A DNA stretch of 64,000 nt from Crocinitomicaceae bacterium (GTDB lineage: Bacteria > Bacteroidota > Bacteroidia > Flavobacteriales_G > Salibacteraceae), in assembly GCA_002713215.1 (NCBI GenBank), contig PAVO01000055.1, forward strand, positions 62,001 through 126,000, written 5' to 3'. A program made the position numbers and the translations under genes. The notes beneath the pieces are model-generated. The model did no database searches and was not told where the DNA came from. It was given only the letters and a program-made list of their open reading frames with translations. Below, piece by piece: positions 45,929-52,888 of the stretch (the first letter of the stretch is position 1; every line of letters begins with the position of its first letter).

Positions 45929-46378
45929 ATGACACAAGTACAGACTGCAGAAGAAGTCCGTTCAATTTTTGCAGCATTTCTTAAGCAAAATGGCCACCGA
46001 AAAACTCCGGAACGATTTGCCATATTGGAAGAAATTTATTCGCTTGAAGAACATTTCGATGTAGAGGCACTGTATTTCTTAATGAAGGAAAAAAAATACA
46101 GGGTTAGTCGAGCTACCCTGTACAATACCATTGATTTATTAATGGCTTGTAACCTGATACGAAAACATCAGTTTGGACAAAAAATCAGCCAATATGAAAA
46201 ATCTCATGGTTATAAGCAACACGACCATATAATCTGCACCAACTGCAACAAAGTCATTGAATTTTGTGACCCAAGGGTTCAGCAAATTAAATCTACGCTG
46301 GAAAGCCAATTGGGGGTGAAGGTATTTCACCATTCACTAAATTTTTATGGAACCTGCGATAAATGTAACTCAAAGTAA
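45929..46378 (+). CDS. Fur-family transcriptional regulator
   Basis: A 149-residue metal-responsive repressor. The N-terminal winged helix (about 15-85) has [17 protein letters not shown] and [21 protein letters not shown], the Fur recognition helix. The dimerisation domain has the regulatory metal region [19 protein letters not shown] and the structural zinc pair CDKCNSK near the C-terminus, with the first pair CTNC. Whether it senses iron, zinc, manganese or peroxide cannot be decided. It sits 82 bases after relA and 22 bases before purA, so it is probably in the purA transcript. A weak box (TACTTTTA) is upstream. Confidence 0.9.
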   Translation: MTQVQTAEEVRSIFAAFLKQNGHRKTPERFAILEEIYSLEEHFDVEALYFLMKEKKYRVSRATLYNTIDLLMACNLIRKHQFGQKISQYEKSHGYKQHDHIICTNCNKVIEFCDPRVQQIKSTLESQLGVKVFHHSLNFYGTCDKCNSK

Positions 46379-46400
46379 ATTTCGGAAACTTAGAAGTTTT

Positions 46401-47669
46401 ATGAAGATAGATGTACTACTAGGACTGCAATGGGGTGATGAGGGAAAAGGAAAAATAGTTGACGTCCTAACACCAAAATATAACGTAATTGCCCGATTTC
46501 AAGGTGGTCCAAACGCTGGACACACCCTGGAGTTTGAAGGAATAAAACACGTACTTCACACCATTCCTTCGGGAATCTTTCATAGCGATTCCGAAAATGT
46601 TATTGGGAACGGGGTGGTTATTGACCCGGTAATAATGGAAGCAGAATTAAAAGCGTTGGAGCCATTCAATGTTGACATTAACAAAGTACTCTTTGTTTCA
46701 AGAAAAGCTCAGCTTATTTTACCGACTCATAAATTACTGGATGCTGCTTCCGAAGCTGCTAAAGGAAAAGACAAAATTGGTTCTACGCTTAAGGGAATTG
46801 GCCCCACTTATATGGATAAAACGGGCCGTAATGGCCTTAGGGTTGGCGATATCGAATCGGATCAGTTCATGGCCAAATACAACAAGTTAAAAGACAAACA
46901 CATCCAATTACTAGGCAACTTTAAATTTGATTATTCGGAATTGGATGCACTTGAAACAGCTTGGATGAAGTCTATTGAATTGCTCCGTGGACTTAATTTA
47001 ATTGATAGCGAACACTTTGTAAATAATCGTTTAAAGTCTAATAGTTCCATACTGGCAGAAGGTGCCCAGGGTTCGCTTTTGGATGTAGATTTTGGCTCTT
47101 ACCCTTTTGTAACTTCTTCCAACACGGTTTGTGCAGGAGCATGTACAGGTTTAGGGGTTGCTCCCAATAGAATTGGTGATGTTTACGGAATTTTTAAAGC
47201 GTATTGCACCCGAGTAGGTTCCGGGCCGTTTCCAACTGAATTACATGATTCTGTTGGTGAAGAAATTAGGAAGGCAGGTCATGAATTTGGTGCTACGACC
47301 GGTCGCCCAAGAAGATGCGGCTGGATTGACCTTCCAGCATTGAAATATGCCATAATGCTTAATGGCGTTACTCAATTAATTATGACTAAGGCAGATGTTC
47401 TTAGTGGTTTCTCAGAAATTAACGTGTGTACCCATTACATGCACAAGAACGAGAAAATCGATTACATGCCCTATGATATTATAAGCGAAGAAGTTACTCC
47501 CGTATATCATTCCGTACCGGGTTGGGAAGAGGACTTAACCGGTATGCGTTCAATCGACGAGTTACCTAAAAGTTTAATGGATTATGTAGAATACCTTGAG
47601 GGAGAACTTGAAGTGCCTATTTCAATCGTTTCGGTTGGACCCGACAGAACTCAAACTTTGATGCGATAA
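46401..47669 (+). CDS. purA: Adenylosuccinate synthetase
   Basis: A 422-residue GTP-dependent enzyme joining IMP and aspartate, the first committed step to AMP. The P-loop QWGDEGKGK lies at residues 9-17 and its Asp is catalytic; GGPNAGHT, GIGPTYMDKTGRNGLR, EGAQGSLLDVDFGSYPFVTSS and GATTGRPRRCGW complete the family signature. The ATG at 46401 gives the standard start; a longer frame from 46347 would overlap the Fur gene. A terminator-like hairpin lies about 45 bases after the stop. Cytoplasmic. Confidence 0.96.
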   Translation: MKIDVLLGLQWGDEGKGKIVDVLTPKYNVIARFQGGPNAGHTLEFEGIKHVLHTIPSGIFHSDSENVIGNGVVIDPVIMEAELKALEPFNVDINKVLFVSRKAQLILPTHKLLDAASEAAKGKDKIGSTLKGIGPTYMDKTGRNGLRVGDIESDQFMAKYNKLKDKHIQLLGNFKFDYSELDALETAWMKSIELLRGLNLIDSEHFVNNRLKSNSSILAEGAQGSLLDVDFGSYPFVTSSNTVCAGACTGLGVAPNRIGDVYGIFKAYCTRVGSGPFPTELHDSVGEEIRKAGHEFGATTGRPRRCGWIDLPALKYAIMLNGVTQLIMTKADVLSGFSEINVCTHYMHKNEKIDYMPYDIISEEVTPVYHSVPGWEEDLTGMRSIDELPKSLMDYVEYLEGELEVPISIVSVGPDRTQTLMR

Positions 47670-47712
47670 TTTGCCTTTTTTCGGTAAAAATATTGGCCCA
47701 GTTAATTGGAAA

Positions 47713-49272
47713 TTGCCTGCTCTTTGCAGGCTTTTTTCGTTCGTAGTTTTATTAGCGATAGTATTTGATTCTCAAGCTCAGAAAAGGGCTAGAAAGATTG
47801 AAATTCTTGGAGCCAATGATCTTATCTACGATGACTCAGAAGGTGTACGGGCCAAAAAGCTAATTGGCGATGTAAAAATCAAACATGGAAAAACATACAT
47901 GGATTGCGACTCTGCCTATGTCTATTCCAAAACAAACACCATGAAGGCTTATGGAAATGTGCACATTTATGACAATGATGGCTTAGAACTTTTTGGTGAC
48001 TCGCTCAAGTATTTTGGAGACACAAAACTGGCACAGGTAAGAGGCAATGAGGTTAAGTTGATTCAGGACGACATGACTCTGGTAACACAATTTCTGGACT
48101 TCGACCGAAACAACGAAGTTGGATATTATTGGAACGGTGGCAACATTTTGATGAATAATAATAAGGACAGCCTGTTCAGTTACAAGGGGTATTATTTTAC
48201 TCAAAGTTCCACCATGCAGTTTAAAGATTCTGTTCGATTACGTACTCCTGATTACATTGTTAAAAGTGATACCCTACACTACAATAGTAGTTCACAGAAA
48301 AGTCATTTTTTCGGGCCAACATTTATAGAAAGCGAAGGTGATTTAATCTACACCGAAAAGGGTTGGTCGGACAACAAGAATAAAGTTTCTGTTTTCACAA
48401 AAAATGCGTACATAATCAGTAAAGAACAGGAGCTGTACGGAGACAGTATCTACTACAACCAAAAAGATGGAATTGGAGAAGTATTCAACAATGTTACTTT
48501 ACTCGATACTTCCAATAATTTTATGGTCCAGGGAGAATACGTTTATCTCAATCAAATTGACAGCACTTCTCTAGTATTGGGAGAGCCCATGCTTACTCAA
48601 TTCTTCGAAAAAGACAGTCTCTATCTGCATGCCGACACCTTGTATTCTAATTATGATTCTACCCGTAAATATAGACTGATTCATGCCTACCCTAAAGCTC
48701 AGTTTTACAAATCGGATATGCAGGGAAAAAGTGATAGCCTTGTTTTTTCAGATGTGGATTCAAGCATTACCATGTATCACGATCCTATCATCTGGTCGGA
48801 GGCCAATCAAATTACCGCCAGGTTGATTACGATTTACAAAAAGGGAGAAAACATTGACCGAATGACCATGGATTACCGATCATTCATTACTTCCCTGGAA
48901 GATTCAACTTCTAAATACAGAAAATATAATCAGATTAAAGGTGATAGCATGATTGGCCATTTCAAGGAAAATCGGTTAAACTCAGTCGATGTGAATCACA
49001 ATGGCGTTTCTATCTATTTTGCTAAAGAAGATTCTGGAGGATACATTGGCATGAATAAATCCAAAAGTGAGTACATGACCATATACCTCGACAGTAATTC
49101 CGTAAAAGAAATTATGTTTCGGCAATCGCCAGAAGCCACACTCTACCCCATTAAGGACGTAACACCAAGAATGCAATACCTGAAACGGTTTAAATGGAGG
49201 GATTCTGAAAGACCAAAAAAGAGGGAAGATATTTTTAATTGGAAGGAAGAGGAGGAAATAGAAGGAGAATAA
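47713..49272 (+). CDS. OstA-like/LptA-type periplasmic protein
   Basis: A 519-residue exported protein. From the TTG at 47713 the N-terminus is a compact signal peptide (PALCRLFSFVVLLAIVFDS then QAQ). The mature part is made of LptA/OstA-N beta-jelly-roll repeats in which short strands with SDxLxYN, KTYMDCDSAYVYS, GNVHIYDNDGLELFGDSL and similar phrases recur to about residue 330. LptA-fold proteins shuttle lipopolysaccharide across the periplasm. The very acidic, lysine-rich C-terminus (KREDIFNWKEEEEIEGE) is unusual for that family. No ATG or GTG exists before the signal peptide, only TTG at 47671 or 47713. It lies directly after purA. Confidence 0.78.
   Translation: MPALCRLFSFVVLLAIVFDSQAQKRARKIEILGANDLIYDDSEGVRAKKLIGDVKIKHGKTYMDCDSAYVYSKTNTMKAYGNVHIYDNDGLELFGDSLKYFGDTKLAQVRGNEVKLIQDDMTLVTQFLDFDRNNEVGYYWNGGNILMNNNKDSLFSYKGYYFTQSSTMQFKDSVRLRTPDYIVKSDTLHYNSSSQKSHFFGPTFIESEGDLIYTEKGWSDNKNKVSVFTKNAYIISKEQELYGDSIYYNQKDGIGEVFNNVTLLDTSNNFMVQGEYVYLNQIDSTSLVLGEPMLTQFFEKDSLYLHADTLYSNYDSTRKYRLIHAYPKAQFYKSDMQGKSDSLVFSDVDSSITMYHDPIIWSEANQITARLITIYKKGENIDRMTMDYRSFITSLEDSTSKYRKYNQIKGDSMIGHFKENRLNSVDVNHNGVSIYFAKEDSGGYIGMNKSKSEYMTIYLDSNSVKEIMFRQSPEATLYPIKDVTPRMQYLKRFKWRDSERPKKREDIFNWKEEEEIEGE
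47715..47737 (+). terminator. Rho-independent terminator-like hairpin between purA and the OstA-like gene
   Basis: GCCTGC (47715-47720), loop TCTTT and GCAGGC (47726-47731) form a perfect six-pair GC-rich stem followed by six T. It would end the purA transcript. It also overlaps the first codons of the OstA-like gene, which therefore needs read-through or its own promoter, or the hairpin acts as an attenuator. Confidence 0.65.
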
Positions 49273-49353
49273 CTACCTCCTCCTCAATGTCCCAACCAAT
49301 TTACATCAGGGTATTACTCAACTAAACCACTTTTTTTTTCGAGGGTTGGGGAT

Positions 49354-49367
49354 TTGATTTAAATCAA
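49354..49367. promoter_or_regulatory. Perfect FNR/CRP-type palindrome TTGATTTAAATCAA
   Basis: The 14-base sequence equals the FNR consensus TTGAT-N4-ATCAA with a symmetric centre. It stands 170 bases before the desaturase -7 box, in the 283-base gap after the OstA-like gene. Crp/Fnr regulators exist in Bacteroidota, but binding here is inferred from sequence only. Confidence 0.4.
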
Positions 49368-49453
49368 CCTAAGAGAACTTACAAATTCATTGTTTTGGCC
49401 TATAAAAAACAGATTCTAATCCATGAATGTAAAGCGTTTCGTTTCAAACCTAT

Positions 49454-49499
49454 TTTAATAGTAATCCATTTTAATCTTTAATAGTAATCCATTTTAATC
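49454..49499 (+). repeat. Tandem duplication of a 23-base unit
   Basis: Positions 49454-49476 and 49477-49499 are identical over 23 bases (TTTAATAGTAATCC... then ATTTTAATC). The repeat lies just upstream of the desaturase promoter. The rest of the gap contains a T-run (49331-49339), the palindrome at 49354 and no gene. Confidence 0.85.
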
Positions 49500-49536
49500 G
49501 ACTGATATATGTTCTGATTTCTGCTCATTATTGAAC

Positions 49537-49544
49537 TACCTTTG
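49537..49544 (+). promoter_or_regulatory. -7 box (TACCTTTG) of the desaturase
   Basis: TACCTTTG matches TAnnTTTG and ends 11 bases before the ATG at 49556. The tandem 23-base repeat ends 37 bases upstream of it, placing the repeat where a regulator could reach the polymerase. Confidence 0.55.
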
Positions 49545-49555
49545 CGGCTTCAAAA

Positions 49556-50338
49556 ATGAATGTTGATATGGTTGTAATAATCCTGTTTTTTCTGTTTGCG
49601 TGGTACGGTGGACTTATGTTCCAATCCGGATTTCATCATCGATATGCGGCACACGCCCAATACACGCTTAGTCCGTTCAAAGAAAAGTTAATGTTTATCC
49701 TTTCCTGGCTATTCATGGGCCCGAACTATCTGAGCCCTTACGGGTATGGTGTAATGCACAGACAACATCACGCTTACCCTGATACTCCTAAAGACCCGCA
49801 TTCACCCAAGTACGATAAAAACGTATTTAACATGATGTGGAAGACCAAAGTTTACTATTCGGCAATTGCCAATGACAAAATAGAAGTTGAGGAACGTTTT
49901 ATCAAGGGTGTACCCCGGTGGGACTTCTTTGACAAGTTTGGCAGAAGTTGGGTTTCGAGATTAATGTGGGCAACCATTTACATTTATATCTTTTATGTTT
50001 TTGTGCCTGAAGGAATGTGGTATTTATGGTTATTACTTCCGCTAATGCTTTTTATGGCCCCAATTCATGGAGCAATAATTAACTGGGGGGCCCATGTTTG
50101 GGGTTATACCAATTTTAAAGTAAACGACACCTCCAAAAACCTAATGCCTTTCGATTTCTTAATGTGGGGTGAGAGTTATCATAACAATCATCACAAATTA
50201 GGCGGTAGCGCTAATTTTGGTGGGCAACGTTGGCACGAGATAGATCCATTGTATATAGTCATGTTGTTTTTTCATGCCATTGGCTTTATTCGTCTCAAAA
50301 AGGTGGAACCTTTATATAAAAGCAGCCCGAAGGGTTAA
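49556..50338 (+). CDS. Membrane fatty-acid (acyl-CoA/lipid) desaturase
   Basis: A 260-residue member of the membrane di-iron desaturase family. It carries the three histidine boxes: FHHRYAAHAQ near residue 25, MHRQHHAYPD near 65 and ESYHNNHHKLGG near 205, with two pairs of hydrophobic helices between (about 1-20, 35-60, 135-175). These enzymes use oxygen and electrons to insert a cis double bond, usually to keep membranes fluid. It is short compared with stearoyl-CoA desaturases and lacks a fused cytochrome b5, so an external electron donor is needed. It converges on the YihY gene with four bases between. Confidence 0.88.
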   Translation: MNVDMVVIILFFLFAWYGGLMFQSGFHHRYAAHAQYTLSPFKEKLMFILSWLFMGPNYLSPYGYGVMHRQHHAYPDTPKDPHSPKYDKNVFNMMWKTKVYYSAIANDKIEVEERFIKGVPRWDFFDKFGRSWVSRLMWATIYIYIFYVFVPEGMWYLWLLLPLMLFMAPIHGAIINWGAHVWGYTNFKVNDTSKNLMPFDFLMWGESYHNNHHKLGGSANFGGQRWHEIDPLYIVMLFFHAIGFIRLKKVEPLYKSSPKG

Positions 50339-50342
50339 GGAG

Positions 50343-51638
50343 CTATTCTCTAAGAAAAGCATTTCCCTTGCTGGTTTTAAGGTCATTTTTCAATAGCTGA
50401 AACCATTCTTCAATCTCATCTTTTTCTTCTGAAGGAAGGTCGTCTTCTTTGCCCAGAAGACCCTCTATTACATAGAGGACGTTTAACTCTTTAGAGTCTC
50501 GAGCAGATTGGTAATACATCTCTGTTTCTCTTTCTACCTCAACAACCAGATTTACTTTCTCCAATTCGAAAAGAATGTCTTCAACTCTATCCGGGCCTAT
50601 TCCGGTTTCTTCGGAAAGTTGCATAGATGTACGATAGGGCAAACTATCTGGCCCGTGACGTAGCAAGGCACGAAGAACCACGATGCTGAATTTCAATTTT
50701 TGAATGGGGGATATTTTTCTTTTCCTGAAGGTTAAGACCAACTCATCAATGTTTTGAATAACATAGGAAAGTTCTGCTCCAAGAAGTACAATGGTCCAAC
50801 TGGTTTGCAACCAAATTAAGAACAAAGGCAATGCTGCAAAACTTCCATAAATACCATTGTATTTAGACACTCCAACCTGAAAAACAACATAAACCCAACT
50901 AACCCCCTGATAAACGCTTCCCGCTACAATTGCAGCAATCATGGCACTCTTGAACTTTACGTTCCGGTTAGGCATAATCATGTAAATGGCCAAAAACAGT
51001 AACCACACCAAAATGTACGGACTTAGATTTAGGCTAAATTTTAAAACAGGGCCAATCACAGAAATAATTCCCATTTTGTGGGCTACCGCTTCCAGGTTTG
51101 AACTGACAAAAACCATAGCACTACCCGAAAAAACCAGAAGAATGGGAGCTAATAATGTAATGGACAGGTAATCGGTAAATTTTCGCAGAATGGTTCTGGC
51201 CTGCTTTACATTCCAAATGTCATTAAAAGTGTCTTCGATTAAGGAAATTGTTTTGACTAGTGTGTACAACAATAAAATAATCCCGATTCCAGCCAGAACG
51301 CCACCTCTGGCATTGTGTAAGGTATTCTCGGCAAACGTGAACATTTGCATAAACAACTCCTGATTTTGATCGGTCGACTCTAAAATCCTGGTTTTTAGTT
51401 TTTCTTCGAACCCAAATCCTTTTGCTATTCCAAACAACAAGGCCAAAACAGGAACCAATGACAAAACGGAGTAAAAGGTTAAAGCAGAAGCCCGTACCGC
51501 ACATTTATCTTCGATATAATCCCTGCCCGTTAAGAAGGCAACCTGAACCATACGAATACCCAGCTTTGGCAATCCCTTTAATTTGTCCGCAAGATGCCAG
51601 ACATCTTCTTTAAAAAAGTCTCTCAGCTTTTTAAGCAC
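50343..51638 (-). CDS. YihY/BrkB-family inner-membrane protein
   Basis: A 431-residue protein. Residues about 45-300 hold six transmembrane helices with the family features SALTFYSVLSLVPVLALLFGI, IEDTFNDIWNV, PNRNVKFKSAMIAAIVAGSVYQ and YGSFAALPLFLIWLQTSW, followed by LGAELSYVIQN. From about 320 a cytoplasmic winged-helix-like region continues (MQLSEETGIGPDRVEDILFELEKVNLV) with an acidic C-terminus. Once annotated as ribonuclease BN in E. coli, wrongly; the real role is unknown, perhaps transport. The GTG at 51638 lies four bases after a TAGTTTTG box, so its mRNA may be leaderless. Confidence 0.87.
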   Translation of the reverse strand: MLKKLRDFFKEDVWHLADKLKGLPKLGIRMVQVAFLTGRDYIEDKCAVRASALTFYSVLSLVPVLALLFGIAKGFGFEEKLKTRILESTDQNQELFMQMFTFAENTLHNARGGVLAGIGIILLLYTLVKTISLIEDTFNDIWNVKQARTILRKFTDYLSITLLAPILLVFSGSAMVFVSSNLEAVAHKMGIISVIGPVLKFSLNLSPYILVWLLFLAIYMIMPNRNVKFKSAMIAAIVAGSVYQGVSWVYVVFQVGVSKYNGIYGSFAALPLFLIWLQTSWTIVLLGAELSYVIQNIDELVLTFRKRKISPIQKLKFSIVVLRALLRHGPDSLPYRTSMQLSEETGIGPDRVEDILFELEKVNLVVEVERETEMYYQSARDSKELNVLYVIEGLLGKEDDLPSEEKDEIEEWFQLLKNDLKTSKGNAFLRE

Positions 51639-51642
51639 AGCC

Positions 51643-51650
51643 CAAAACTA
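51643..51650 (-). promoter_or_regulatory. -7 box (TAGTTTTG) of the YihY gene
   Basis: On the minus strand TAGTTTTG matches TAnnTTTG. It ends four bases before the GTG start at 51638, the same geometry as at relA. Confidence 0.5.
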
Positions 51651-51734
51651 ATGATTTGATGAAATTGTGATTCTTTTGATTGAAAGTACACTATTCAATA
51701 ATCAGGAGTAATTTCGCATGGAATAAGCTCTAAC

Positions 51735-52139
51735 ATGGAAGATATAATTGCTGACTACAACAAAAACAACCTCTTTGGTATTTGGATGGAAATGGATTTT
51801 CAAATCGACTCCCCCGGTGAAATCACCTACAAAATGGAGGTTAAAAAACATCATCAGGCTGTAGAGAATGTTGCCCATGGTGGAATGATTGCCGGCATGA
51901 TGGACGGAGTAATTGGAGTTGCAGCATTAAGCAGTGTTGCCTCTGAGGGAAAAAGAGTTTCAACAGTAGAGTTTAAAATTAATTATCTCAACCCTGTTTT
52001 GGTCGGTGATAAACTAACTGGTCGTGGGAAGGTATTGAGAAAAGGAAAAAGACTGGTTGTTTCAAGTGGAGAAATTTCGAACGAAAAAGGAATTGTGGCC
52101 ACCGCTCTGGGGACATTTATGGCTTATCCGGTAGATTAG
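51735..52139 (+). CDS. PaaI-type hotdog thioesterase
   Basis: A 134-residue protein of the hotdog fold. VAHGGMIAGMMDGVIG near residues 47-62 is the HGG-containing catalytic helix of PaaI/4HBT thioesterases; VSTVEFKINYLNPVLVGDKLTGRGKVLRKGKRLVV supplies the strands. It hydrolyses an acyl-CoA, but which one is unknown. In organisms with a split men pathway such small enzymes can act as DHNA-CoA thioesterase, a possibility only. A weak box (TAATTTCG) lies upstream. The 3' end overlaps the convergent gene by 23 bases. Confidence 0.85.
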   Translation: MEDIIADYNKNNLFGIWMEMDFQIDSPGEITYKMEVKKHHQAVENVAHGGMIAGMMDGVIGVAALSSVASEGKRVSTVEFKINYLNPVLVGDKLTGRGKVLRKGKRLVVSSGEISNEKGIVATALGTFMAYPVD

Positions 52140-52845
52140 AGTCGGGGTCGTAATTTTGGCTAAAATTTATTGGATGCCTGTTGTTGTATTTTATTGCGTA
52201 CTCATAAATTGCTTTCGTCTTTTTCGTTTCCAATAAATAGCGCTCATACAAAAAAGAATCTCGTTCAATTATTTTTTCCAGGTTCTTTTTCGTGTTTCGA
52301 TAAATGTCTTTCTTTTCAAAATCAATAATTTGATCCACCCTTTCGTTTCTGTATTGAGGTTCCATTCGGGTTACATCGGCTGACCAATAGAAAGGATCTT
52401 CGTAAACCACTTCATAGGTTAAATAAGAAATTGTACCCAGAACGTTGATCATTATTAAATTCTCGCGCCTTGCCCGATCCACATATCGATAAGGAATTCC
52501 ATTCACACAAATCCCCCAAATGCTTTTCTTTTCAATTATTTTACTCTTTCCTCCCTCAGAAACAATTAAATAGCGCTCTCTGATATCAAAATTGACCTTG
52601 ATTTCCGGATTTGCATTAACCTCAGCCAATACTCCTCTTCTCCGAAGAGAATCTTTAAACCTCCAGTCATCAGCCGTTAACTCCAGCCAGAAATAGGCCG
52701 GTGAATTATTAAGTAACTCATCCTGGGTCATATAGACCCCATCGCTAAGCCATACCTTGGAGGTATCATCATCCCGTACCCATTGACCACGTACGGATAA
52801 AACGGTTATAAGAAATAGACCTAATATGAAAGGAATCCTGGACAT
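52117..52845 (-). CDS. Exported protein of unknown function
   Basis: A 242-residue protein with a clear signal peptide (basic MSRIP, hydrophobic core, cleavage after VRGQ near residue 21), counted from the ATG at 52845; a start at 52866 would add seven residues. No enzyme motif is visible. The mature protein is charged, has several aromatic strands (SIWGICVNGIPYRYVDRA) and a basic, Arg/Lys/Tyr-rich C-terminal half suggesting helices. Probably periplasmic. It follows the BCKDH E1 gene by about 43 bases and is likely co-transcribed with it and DUF349, though the link in function is not apparent. Confidence 0.7.
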   Translation of the reverse strand: MSRIPFILGLFLITVLSVRGQWVRDDDTSKVWLSDGVYMTQDELLNNSPAYFWLELTADDWRFKDSLRRRGVLAEVNANPEIKVNFDIRERYLIVSEGGKSKIIEKKSIWGICVNGIPYRYVDRARRENLIMINVLGTISYLTYEVVYEDPFYWSADVTRMEPQYRNERVDQIIDFEKKDIYRNTKKNLEKIIERDSFLYERYLLETKKTKAIYEYAIKYNNRHPINFSQNYDPDSNLPDKP

Positions 52846-52888
52846 ATAGTGCCTTAAAGTTACCACTAAATGTTCAACGTTGACTCAA

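Noticed and set aside
52152-52167. AT-only hairpin AATTTT/AAAATT after the thioesterase stop
   Set aside because: Six A-T pairs in AT-rich coding sequence are expected by chance and there is no U-tract on either strand.
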